A stretch of 64,000 bases of DNA from Gnetum montanum. Lineage: Eukaryota; Streptophyta; Gnetopsida; Gnetales; Gnetaceae. A program made the translations under genes and the position numbers. The DNA lies in contig MNCI01030279.1 in assembly GCA_015680685.1 (NCBI GenBank), positions 31,506-95,505 of the forward strand. Direction: 5' to 3'. Positions 1-9,139 of the stretch are shown here, piece after piece; positions within the stretch are counted from its first letter, which is position 1; each line of letters begins with the position of its first letter. The notes beneath the pieces are model-generated. The model searched no databases, was not told where the DNA came from, and saw nothing but the letters and a program-made list of their open reading frames with translations.

Positions 1-443
1 CGCATTTCTTCCCGACACGCGTCTAACCTTAATCCTTGTTTCCTTCTTCCCCACCACCTAGTTCCCATACGCAGTATTCACATACGCAAATCTTCGTTTT
101 CTGTACTCACGCTAGCAGAGACATCGTAAAAGTGATGCGCAATGCTCCCTTTTGCACGCATTCCTGCTACAATTTGTAATAGAGATATCTCAGATTGACG
201 CGCTACGCTCGTCTGAAAGCATTCCTGTTGACATAAATAAACACACCGTTTCCATCTTCCCCGAACCGGTTTCCAGTTACACCCTTTTACCTTTCATACT
301 CGCCAGCCTTCCTTTTACGTAAACAGAGCAACACCTGAGTAGTCATGGATGCACGTTGTTCTTGCTTCTACCAATCCGGTGTTTCGCATTCTTTGTCGAC
401 GTTTTTCGGGTAAGCCCTCTAACCATCAACAAAGAGGGGCCAT
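1..443 (+). mobile_element. 3' internal tail of a Tat-like element (family A)
   Basis: No coding frame is visible. The last ~100 bases resemble the stretch just before the 3' LTR of element B (about 10970-11076). Both end in a purine-rich tract, CAACAAAGAGGGG(C/T)CAT, directly before TGAAACACC, which is the expected position of a polypurine tract before a 3' LTR. This stretch is therefore the end of the internal region of an element whose body lies to the left of the window. The relation to B is seen directly; placing the rest of the element outside the window is inference. Confidence 0.6.
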
Positions 444-520
444 TGAAACACCGTGAAAATTACAGGTCGGCCTCAGGCGAAGCTTCGTAATTTGAGCGAG
501 AACGCGCCTCAAATCTGTCT

Positions 521-747
521 AAGGACAAGTTTACGCTCCATCACGCACGGCAGCGTAATGCACGTAATAGGATCCAAGACAGTTAAAGGCGAATTTGGTC
601 AAGGACAAGTTTACGCTCCATCACGCACAGCAGCGTAATGAGCGTAACAGGCTCCAAGACAGTTAAAGGCGAATTTGTTCAAGGACAAGTTTACGCTCCA
701 TCACGCATGGCAGCGTAATGAGCGTAATAAGCTCCAGGACGGTTAAG
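521..747 (+). repeat. 80-base tandem repeat in LTR A, about 2.8 copies
   Basis: Units begin AAGGACAAGTTTACGCTCC at 521, 601 and 681, an exact 80-base period with few differences; the third copy fades after about 745. Each unit holds a TCACGCA...GCGTAATG half-palindrome like those further downstream. In U3 of an LTR such repeats commonly act as enhancer units; that role is inference here. Confidence 0.9.
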
Positions 748-878
748 CAAAATCCAGAGAAACATGACGGGCTGGCACTTGTTCTCGCAACGCTTAAGCA
801 ACTGATCTTTACGCGTGTTACGCGGCGATGCGTGCTCGTGCGTAGGTCAGAATGCAAGCACCCGCTCGGTACGCTTCG

Positions 879-989
879 TCACGCACAGCTGCGTGATGAG
901 CGTAAGTTACACTTTGATTACACTCCACCGCGCGTAGCTGCGTGGAGAGTGTATGTTACATTTATGCTGCGTCACGCACAGTTGCGTGA
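879..989 (+). promoter_or_regulatory. CpG palindromes upstream of the LTR A promoter
   Basis: TCACGCA-cagc-TGCGTGA at 879-896 and TCACGCA-cagt-TGCGTGA at 972-989 are palindromes with perfect 7-base arms. Between them is a related inverted motif, CCACCGCGCGTAGCTGCGTGG (925-945). They lie 230-350 bases upstream of the TATA box, where binding sites for transcription factors would be expected. The palindromes are seen directly; the regulatory role is inferred. Confidence 0.5.
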
Positions 990-1222
990 TGAGCATAAAA
1001 CAATCTTGAGCGCGTTGTTGTTACACCAAAGTTGCGCTCATACACGCAACACAACGCGAATGAGTGCAAACGCAGCCGAGACACGCCTATCCTGGGCCTG
1101 CTCTTTACACGCACATCACGCAAACGAGCGTGTTGTGCGTAGTCTCAGTTCGACTTAAAAGAATCGCGTCGACAGGATCCGCGACATTCGGGCCCACATC
1201 ATCAGGGTTGCGCGTGTCGCAG

Positions 1223-1233
1223 CCTATAAATAC
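1223..1233 (+). promoter_or_regulatory. TATA box of LTR A
   Basis: CCTATAAATACCCC matches a plant TATA box. The same motif in the same context occurs in both LTRs of B (about 4498-4506 and 11833-11843), supporting it as the Pol II promoter of this LTR family. Confidence 0.75.
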
Positions 1234-2061
1234 CCCGGTTGACAAATCTACAAAGGAGAGGAGATTGGGGGAGTTGACGAGAAAAACAGGTTAACAAACC
1301 AGAGCACCAGAGCACTTATTGCTTTTCGTTGGCAGCAGATCAATAGGACAAGAGAATTTTCTGAGCAAGGGAACACCTATCGCCTTGCACAGAGAAACAA
1401 GAGCAACCTTTTGGTGATCGCTGCAAACACCATCCTTTAGCAGGAACAGAACACAGCACGCCTGAGCCCTAACAGCAGATCTACCCGAAGCAAAGAAGCA
1501 GAACGGGAATTGCAGAGTCGTCTCACCCAGTTAGCAGGTTCTATCGTTCAAAAGACCGACAGACTTCAGAGCTTGACCATTCCTGCACCTAAGCTTTGGG
1601 CCTACAAGGTAGATCAGACTTCTGTCCAGACAGTTTTCTTGTTGTTTTGTGCTCATTTTGTATCCAGTTGTTGGGGGTTTTCTCCCATTGTAACGTAATA
1701 TACACACAAGCATACATCCGATCCAGCATTGAAACATAGATCTTTGATCTTTGCGACGTACACGTTTTTTTTTCTCCCGATTAGCATCTTTTCGGCGTTT
1801 TGGCGTTATCTTCGTAGCGATCCATCTACGTCGTTGTCTTCCCGTTTTACGATCTCTCGCACCAAATCACGGCACGCAAAAATCCATAATCATCATCGCT
1901 TTTACTGACCCGTAAGTCCCTGTCTGATCGACAAGACCGTTCAGGGCACCGCGGATTCGTTTTTCCAGCTTAGCCCTCGCGCGGATCCGTGGTTAAAGCT
2001 GTGTACACGGAATTTCGGTCGGTATTTCCAGCTGCCGACGTTTTCCGTCGTTACAGTTTTC

Positions 2062-2080
2062 TGGCGCTAGAAGGAGGGCC
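2062..2080 (+). other. primer-binding site of element A
   Basis: TGGCGCTAGAAGGAGGGCC follows the LTR end after a 6-base spacer (GTTTTC). B has the decayed equivalent TGGTGCTAGAATGATGGCC at 5246-5264. It starts TGG, the complement of the CCA end of a tRNA, as plant Ty3/gypsy PBSs do. I cannot name the tRNA with certainty. Confidence 0.65.
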
Positions 2081-2301
2081 TTCAGGCTCCGATCCGAATA
2101 TTTCGGGTAACCCTGTTTAGAGATCTATACCCTAGGCCGTAGACGTAATACCTCTAGGGAGGTCTAAGGTCAATCGTGTGGTGTAGATCGGTCGCAAAGA
2201 CGATTTCTTTGAAATCCGGTAGGGTAGAAAGCCTTTTGTGTTGTTTGTCAACCTTTCTTTCATTCAGATTCGACTTTCAGTCATTTTTTCATCGTTGATC
2301 C

Positions 2302-2874
2302 ATGGATTCTTACTATTCAAACACAACAGCCACAACCGCCATGACCACTGTCGATCCGGGTGTCGCGCCCGTGAACCCGACGGTGACCATAGGGCCAGCC
2401 CCCGGTGCAACCGGTCCTCAGGGACCCTTGCGCCGTTCATTAAGGCTTCAGGGGAAAGATCCTATCTTCACGGTCATAACCCCTGAAGACTACAACTTCA
2501 TTTGCGTCAAGATCCAAGCGAGGTTGGCTCTCAGCCGAGCCGAGCTTGAGGCAAAACGAAACTTTGAGGCGCTCCATCGAGGGGGTTACGATTTCAAGCC
2601 AGCGGCCCACGATATAATCCCCTTGACCGAGCACCAAAACGAACTCATCTCCCAGCTGATCATGGCTAGAGGCCAGGCCTCACAACCTGCGGTAGAGCCC
2701 GAGCGTGAGGAAGAAGCAGAAGCAGAGGACGAATTTGCGGCCATGTCAGAACATTCGTTCCATACCTTGACGCCTCACACATACGTGAATCCGTTGTTCC
2801 CTTTCAACGGAGAAGCGGCTTCTCTGGACTCGGCCATGACCACGCACAGGAGTCAGTGTTCTCAAGGGGAGTGA
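2302..2874 (+). CDS. gag: Gag N-terminal fragment of element A (190 aa)
   Basis: This is one of the few uninterrupted frames of note in the window. It starts ~245 bases after the PBS. The first ~45 residues are Thr/Pro/Gly-rich. Residues ~55-120 contain PEDYNFICVKIQ and ELEAK, which align with HEQYNFVCAKIQ and DLEAK in the broken gag of B (5800-5885), followed by matching 'NxxxxDIIxLTE...SQLI' positions. An acidic Glu-rich stretch follows at ~130-145. It ends in a stop far short of the capsid domain that B retains, so it is a truncated gag N-terminus. A full-length Gag of this group would continue for several hundred residues. Homology to B is seen directly; the Tat assignment comes mostly from B. 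Confidence 0.7.
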   Translation: MDSYYSNTTATTAMTTVDPGVAPVNPTVTIGPAPGATGPQGPLRRSLRLQGKDPIFTVITPEDYNFICVKIQARLALSRAELEAKRNFEALHRGGYDFKPAAHDIIPLTEHQNELISQLIMARGQASQPAVEPEREEEAEAEDEFAAMSEHSFHTLTPHTYVNPLFPFNGEAASLDSAMTTHRSQCSQGE

Positions 2875-3234
2875 GGAATAGAAAGATTATTAAGAATTAG
2901 ATAATATAGTTACATATTACTAAAATTATATGATGTTGTTAAATATTACTAAAAATTAGGTAATGTAATTATATATTACTAAAATTAGATAATGTAGTTA
3001 TTCAATTGATGTAGTTGATTATCAGTCGATGTATTAGTTAATGATTAGTTGATGTATTAGTTGGAGAATTAGTTGAGGAAATAGAACAATATTCAACCAT
3101 CAAGAAAAGATATATTAATTCATCCTGTAATCAAAGCATATGGAAAAATAACATGGAGACTCAAAATCTCATTTCAACAAGGAGTATGATGCTCATGAAG
3201 ACAAATGATTTAGAGGAAAATCTAGGACTGAGAA
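2875..3234 (+). other. AT-rich spacer, possibly 5' flank of the CCR4-like pseudogene
   Basis: 2880-3070 is low-complexity sequence with recurring 'attactaaaattagataatgta' and 'gatgtattagttga' units. 3120-3234 is less simple and has an open frame running into the deadenylase pseudogene, so the pseudogene may begin here, but I see no recognisable motif. Element A ends abruptly at about 2875. Confidence 0.5.
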
Positions 3235-3740
3235 TAAAAGTTGCAACATACAATATACTTCAACATCCTTAGGAAGTGAGAAACAACATTCATTATGTCC
3301 ACCATGGTTTTTGGATTGGCATGAATATTGATATCCATGCATCCTAGTAGAGTTAGAAGATTTGGATGTTGATGTCTTGTGCTTACAAGAGGTCTTGCCA
3401 TGGGAATTTCTATACTAGTTTCAACTAGACTTTGAAAAGATGGGATATAGATGTATTTATAAGCAAGAAGGTTCATGTGGAAGTTCTTCTTTTGAGCTGT
3501 ATAGATTAGCCTATTGCAAAAATCACAACATGGATGGTTGTGTGATCTTTTATAAAGAAGCCAAGTTTGAATTGGTACAAGGATTTGAATGGAGTTTAGA
3601 AAATATGATTTTTGAAATTCCAAAACTTCAAGTGATGGACAAGAAAGAACAATCAAGATTTTGAAAAAATCACATAGCCTTGGCATTGATTCGAAAAGCC
3701 TAGTTATTAGCAAGATGTGTATGCATGGTTAACATACATT
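3235..3740 (+). pseudogene. CCR4: CCR4-type deadenylase pseudogene, 5' part of EEP domain
   Basis: The plus-strand translation matches the endonuclease/exonuclease/phosphatase domain of CCR4-family poly(A) nucleases, which shorten mRNA tails. In order: KVATYNIL (3240, one frame), then, after a frameshift, CPPWFLDWHEY (3296), LCLQEV with the catalytic Glu (about 3371), MGYRCIYKQ (3440), DGCVIFYKEAKFELV (about 3533) and VCMVNIH (about 3717). Spacings are normal for the family and no introns are seen, as in a processed copy. In-frame stops (e.g. after WEFLY, SRF and RKA) and the frameshift show it is dead. The frame stops at element B and resumes at 12593. The family call is confident; the exact paralogue is not. 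Confidence 0.8.
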
Positions 3741-5240
3741 TGAAACACCAGAAAATTTCAGGTCTCCACATCTTGACAACAAATTTGTTTCAAATTTTTC
3801 CAACTGTTGAGTATAGTAAGCTCTAAATTTCCAAATTTAAAAAATTTTTCTAAGTGTCACAATGATGGCACATTTTGTAGATTTGTGTATGAAGCTGTGT
3901 AGTGTAGACAACATAGCACACCTGTCAATTTGTGCAGCGTAGACAACATGACACACCTATCAAGCTATGCAATGTAGACAGTGTAGCACACTTGTCAAGT
4001 TATGCAGATTTGTGTTAAGCTATGCAGCATACAAAACATAGCATACTTGTCATGTTCTATGGTGTACATAGCATAGCACACCTGTCAAGTTGTGTAGTGT
4101 AGATAGCGTGATAGGTGTGGCAAGTTAAAATTTTATTGAGTGTTCATGCTATGCTATGTTATGTTGTGCAATGTAGATAGCCTAACACTGAGAAGTGTCC
4201 CATGTCCTCCACGTAACATAGGACAAGCGTAGTAGCCAACATCCTATGTCTCGCACATAACATGGGACAAGCATAGTAGCTAGTGTTCCATGTCCTACAT
4301 GTAACATGGGACAAGCGTAGCAGCCAATGTCCTATGTCTTGCACGTAACACAGGATGAGCATAACAGCCAGAGTTAGAAATTTTTTTAATTTTTTCTAGT
4401 CACCTTCGAACTTAGAAAATTTTTTGAATTTTCTTTGTGGTCCCACCCATTGCACTACCACATGCCACTTGATCCACATCTTGGGATAACCCTAGCCCTA
4501 TAAATACCTCTACGTCCTAATGTTTAGGAGGGGGGTTGGCTTCCATTTTTTTTGACTAGTGAGGTAGTTGGCACTTCCATTTTGGCATTTGGCACTTTAG
4601 CATCTTGGCACTTAGCTTCATTGATGAATGAGACATAGAGCACACCACACTAGCAAAGAGGCATAGCTACACTACATGGTACACTGTAGCCCCATTACAA
4701 CCTTGTAAAACATCACATGGTACACTGTGGTTACCAACCTAGTAGGCACAATTCATCATAGTGAGCACCAGACGTCATGACCTAACACCATCAAGTTTGT
4801 GAGTGCTCTCTTACTGCACCTATTTTACACTGTGTACCTTTTGAAACCCTTTGTGAATTAGCTATGCTCCCTCTTTTGGGGTAGTCCACTACTGTTCTCA
4901 AACTCTATTGCATTTCTGAAGCATTTCTCTTTGGAATTTTGCATAAAACTTGTATTTTCTCAATTTTTCATACATGTTTGCATGTTCATATCACTATTCT
5001 TAGGTCGGGACACCCTATTATGCTCTAGCTTACCTAAACCCAATGCCTGCGCATAACATAGTACAAGTCCTTCTTACATACGGCCATTTTAACACCATGT
5101 AAGTCCCTATCTAATCGACCAGACTGTTCAAGGCACCCCATTTCCATTTTCTCTAGCACTGCCCTCTCATGGATTTGGGGTTAGGCTATACACCTAGTGA
5201 CCTATCGGTGTTCTAGCCACCGACGTTTTTGGATGTCATA
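3741..5240 (+). repeat. 5' LTR of element B
   Basis: It pairs with 11077-12587 along its whole length. In U3, 3898-4110 holds about six ~38-base units around 'gtagacaacatagcacacctgtcaagttgtgca'. 4190-4372 holds four ~44-base units, each containing a palindrome of the type CCCATGTcctacatgtaACATGGG. The TATA box is at about 4498-4506. The 3' boundary is set by the PBS. Confidence 0.88.
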
Positions 5241-5245
5241 GTTTT

Positions 5246-5264
5246 TGGTGCTAGAATGATGGCC
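5246..5264 (+). other. primer-binding site of element B (decayed)
   Basis: TGGTGCTAGAATGATGGCC corresponds to the cleaner PBS of element A at 2062-2080 and sits 6 bases after the LTR end. Confidence 0.65.
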
Positions 5265-5329
5265 TTGCCATTTCCATTTGCATTTTTGATTAGCACTTAG
5301 TCAAAACTCTAGATGTTTTAGAGAGCGTA

Positions 5330-5700
5330 ACAAGTTCTTAGAGCGTAGCAAGCTCTAGCGTAGTGAGCATGACAAGCTCTAGTGTAGCAAGTGTGACAAG
5401 CTATAGCATAGTGAGCATGACAAGCTCTAGTGTAGTGAGCATGGAAAGTTCTAGTGTATCAAGTGTAGCACTCGAGTTAGCCATTTTCTGCATTTTCATA
5501 CTGAGCAATTTTCCTACATTTTCATAGCCAAATTTTCTATAGTTTTACACCTAACCAATTTTTTGCAATTTTTATACTTAGCTATTTTTCTGTATTTTTA
5601 CACTAAGCTATTTTCCTACATTTTTATACTTAGCCATTTTTCTACTGTGGGTAGACTTACACATTTTTCTATAGTTTTCAGAGTTAGCCATTTTTTGCAA
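5330..5700 (+). repeat. two tandem-repeat blocks in the B leader
   Basis: 5330-5475 is made of ~20-38-base units of the type 'agcgtagtgagcatgacaagctct'. 5473-5700 is made of about seven ~33-base units of the type 'cttagccatttttctacattttta'. They lie between the PBS and the gag start and are not coding. Confidence 0.75.
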
Positions 5701-5724
5701 ATAGCAACTCTCACAACTCGATCT

Positions 5725-7660
5725 ATGAATATGAATCTAGATAAACCTTCCACATTGATGTCTAACATATTTGACATTATGATCCACCCAAAGTGTTCCA
5801 CACTAAGCCATGAACAATACAATTTTGTTTGTGCCAAAATCCAAGTAGGATTACTAGTGGATTACCTTGATTTGGAGGCAAAATAGGACTACGAATGAGT
5901 CCACCAGAATGGACGGGAGTACAACCCCTCCTTGTTTGACATTATCTCACTCACTGAGTCCTACCACCAAATATTGTCTCAACTCATTTATGCAAATAAG
6001 CATGATGTAGGGACGACCTACAAGGAAGCCTCATAGAACAAAGAAGATGAGTTCAAGGCTTGCATCGAACGTGAGAGCCCCCTCTACACTATCTTCCAAC
6101 AACCACTCCCTAGTATAGCCCCTCCTTCATTTGGTCCACTCATCCTCTTCGAGAGGGTGACCATGTCAATTTATCCTTCCTTGGAAGTGACTGCTACATT
6201 TTCCCAACCCTATACTCACGTAGGGGACACCTCCTAGCCCCAAACAACTCAGGCATCCTATGTCCCACCTATCTCATTGATGTCTGTGGTGTCCATCCAA
6301 CCCACTCATGTGTGGTCCACCTCATTCACCACATCCATTCCTTAGCTGAAAAATCAACTAAACCTATCTACTAGAATGTTAAACTGGCAATGCCCATCCG
6401 CTATGACATTAAACTAGCAACAACCATCCACTACAATGTTAAACTAGAAAACTTTGCAACTAAAAATTTGACCCTATGCTATGCAATCAACACAACCCCA
6501 GCCAATGCAACCAGCCAGCACATCTCCAAGCTTGGATTAGGCATTCTAGCTGATCAAAAGTTTGACAAAGGAGATCAACCAACTCAAGGCTACCTTCTCC
6601 AATACTATCAAAGTGGTGGACTTCTAATGAGACAATCCCATAAGTCCTATGGTACCACCCCTAACTCTCCCAATTGGGGTCTAGCTACCTCAATTTACCA
6701 AGTACAATGGTGAAGGGGACCCCCATGCACAGTTGGTCACATTTTGATCCAAATGCCTACTCCTTCAAGCCTGGACACATGCCATCATGTGCATGTTCCC
6801 CATGTCACTTGCTAGCAAGGCCTTAGACAGGTATTGCACACTGCCCAAGGCATCAATCTCCTCTTTGGAGGATCTCATAAGCTGATTTGTGATATGCTTT
6901 TTAAGTACAAACTAAAGCCTAAAGAAACCCTTAACCAGCTCATGCAGGTTAGGTAAGGGCCTTTAGAACCCATGCCAGAATTCCTCCAATGTTGGAATAC
7001 TACATTGATTGAAATGCATGAACCCCTAGTAGAGACACATCTACTGGCCATCTTCAAAGGTGCAGTGAATGACTTCATCAAGTTCAAACTATATTATCTA
7101 GCCGTAAAGTCTCTTAGCCAAGCCTTTGCCCAAACAAAAGGAATAGAGGAAGTAGCGCAAGCTACTAATGACCTAGCCTACATGGCCCACAAAAATCAAC
7201 ATGCTCGCAATAAAAACACAATAGTGGCAATAATGGCCACAAGCACAAAACCAACCAACTAGGGTCCAACAGTTAAGTAGCCCAAGGCCCCAACTGACAA
7301 AACTGCCAACTCTAGCACTAACTCACCTACATTGATAAGGGATTCCCCAAGGTCCAACTTTGAGTGCAAGGATCATTCAAGATATACTACGCTACCGATG
7401 GAGCCCTCTAAATTATTGGAGCAACTCCTAAAATTTGGGAAAATCCAATACAAACATGTATTAGAGATTGCTCACCAAAAACATGATAGGTACTATGTAC
7501 TACTAAGGAACCCTGCCTTAGTAGTACCAAATGAGCCCCTAGTTCCACAACACTTCAAGTTGAACCAATACTATCATTACCATTGGTTGTTTGATCATAG
7601 TATGGACAACTATCATGCTTTGTAGAATGACCTACAAAGAATGATAGAACAGGGCTAATT
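5725..7660 (+). pseudogene. gag: gag of element B (broken)
   Basis: Structural protein of the virus-like particle. The N-terminal part (5725-6000) contains HEQYNFVCAKIQ and DLEAK, shared with element A. A low-complexity linker follows. A capsid-type retrotransposon gag domain begins at about 6693 with YNGEGDPHAQLVTF and continues as 'AWTHAIMCMFPMSLASKALDRY', then shifts frame ('MPEFLQCWNT', about 6972). At 7571-7620 YHYHWLFDHSMDNYHAL corresponds to the CxxH..GH..xxC knuckle seen in Tat/Ogre-type Gag, with its Cys residues lost. Several stops and at least two frameshifts break it. The Tat assignment rests on this knuckle context and the PBS style. Confidence 0.75.
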
Positions 7661-8580
7661 GGTGCTAGACATAGTAAGCCAATCCAACGTAGATGATGCT
7701 TCCAATGTCATAAACTCCATTAGCATAGGTGGCCAGCCTAAACCTATGCAACAACCTTTTGTGATCCATGTGCCTCTTAACAAGGCAAGGGTCCCCTCAG
7801 CCTCCACAAGCAAGAGGCCTCCATTTTTTATCAAAGTGCCATCTCAAGCATCCACAACACCCTTTGTGGTCAAAGTGCTGAACCAATCATCCACTAAGAC
7901 ATTAAACTAGCATGACGCAACAACAACAATCACTAAGCAACCTTTTGTCATCAAGGTGCCACAACGAGTTGGTCACACAAAAACTTCTAAACTACTATTT
8001 TTCATAAGGGTGCCACAACATGATGGCCCCTCACCTACCTAAAGCCCAATAGTAGGCAACATCTCAGTCCCTCCTCCTTTAAGGGTTGACCTCATTAGTA
8101 ACCCAGGTACGACTAACAAATGGCAATGTAAGAGGATGAATGAGTGCCTCGTGACCCCCATGGATAAAGAAAAGGCTATAATCAACAAGCAATAATCAAA
8201 CACTAGGGCCCCTACCCTGGAGCAAGCTAAGCAAACCAAGCTGAAGTCCCGTTCATGAGAGATCTATCTCTTAAGCCACATGGAGGAAATCAAGGACAAC
8301 AAAATAGCCAATGATAAGGACTTCATAGTTGCACTAACCCAAGTGAAACAAACACTCAAGTAAAAGAACACAATGTTGAGCTTGTATGACCTAGTCATGA
8401 CCTCATATGCTCACTACAAAGGATTGGCCTAGATCTTGGCCTCCATTCCTATTACAGAGCACATTCTTATAGATGAGGCATCGATCCATGCAACAATGTT
8501 GCCTCTTGCACCATAAGAATTGAGTTCAACATCCCTAGTGTTTTGTGACGATGTAGTCAAAGTCAACCCCAAATGAGGGG
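7661..8580 (+). pseudogene. gag-protease linker of element B
   Basis: One frame stays largely readable with scattered stops and carries repeated segments of the type 'PFVIHVPLNKARVP', 'PPFFIKVPSQA', 'PFVVKVLNQ', 'PFVIKVPQ' (7755-8030). This is a protein-level tandem repeat of about 20 residues. No known domain is recognised. It connects gag with the protease. Confidence 0.5.
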
Positions 8581-8589
8581 AGGTCACTA

Positions 8590-8940
8590 CAGTTCCACTA
8601 TCCATTAGCATACATGTTGGGAAATGCACCATCCACAAAGTGCATGTTGATGATGGTGTAGCAACAAATGTAGTCCTGTACTCCATAATTGATAAGCTAG
8701 GCATGGTAGACAAAATTAGGCTAACCAAATCCACATGTGTAAAATCTTTCAACAGATCACACATCACTATTAGTGGTATAATCAAATTAGCCTTCATGGT
8801 AGAAGAGTAATTCCCCACCAGTGTAGATTCCACTATCATAGAGGAGATGCTAGGCTTCAACATGATCTTGGGCAGGCCTTGGTTAGCCTAATTATGAGCT
8901 GTCTCCTCTTCCATTCATCAAGAAATCCATATTCCATATG
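8590..8940 (+). pseudogene. retropepsin-like protease of element B (broken)
   Basis: Aspartic protease that would process the Gag polyprotein. VHVDDGVATNVV at about 8644-8679 is in the place of the D-[TSG]-G-A active site, and MILGRPWLA at about 8865-8888 is the conserved C-terminal (I/L)LGRPWL motif. A stop lies between them. The coding-like frame fades by about 9160 with no RT motif afterwards. Confidence 0.7.
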
Positions 8941-9139
8941 AAGGTGGTCAATTTATCATCCATGGTGATAATGCCTCCCCTCCAGCTATCCACAACATAG
9001 ACATGGAGCAAGTGTTGGAGGTGGAGTTTCTTGGGGATACATTTGCAGTAACCAACGTAACACCTAAGCCTAACACACCTGAACGAGCAATTGAAGCCAA
9101 TATCCTCTTATAGAATCCTAAGCCTTGCACTTCCCCTAA

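Larger units (their letters stand above)
444..2055 (+). repeat. LTR of element A, CpG-rich
   Basis: It starts TGAAACACC after a PPT-like tract and ends TTACA before a PBS-like site. The same boundaries fit both LTRs of element B (3741-5240 and 11077-12587), and the TATA region, the 'gtaagtccctgtctgatcgac' block and the last ~100 bases can be aligned by eye. It is much richer in CG dinucleotides than the B copies, where the same positions often read TG or CA. This suggests a younger insertion or one that escaped methylation-driven decay. An 80-base tandem repeat and several perfect palindromes lie in the U3 part. It is flanked by internal sequence on both sides, so it is neither a plain 5' LTR nor a plain 3' LTR. 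Confidence 0.75.

Noticed and set aside
718-1158. 146-codon open frame in LTR A
   Set aside because: It lies in the repeat- and palindrome-rich U3 of an LTR; its length follows from few stop codons in GC-rich repeats, and it has no counterpart in the LTRs of B.
3222-3713. 163-codon minus-strand open frame
   Set aside because: It is the antisense of the CCR4-like pseudogene, whose plus-strand motifs (LCLQEV, DGCVIFYK) explain the sequence.
3897-4110. Repeated units as a CRISPR-like array
   Set aside because: Units are continuous with no unique spacers and occur in both LTRs of B.
4159-4362. Cys-rich minus-strand open frame in LTR B
   Set aside because: It is a translation of the 44-base tandem palindromic units; the regular pattern reflects the DNA repeat, not a protein.
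8429-8863. 144-codon minus-strand open frame
   Set aside because: Antisense to the protease region of B, which has recognisable motifs on the plus strand.
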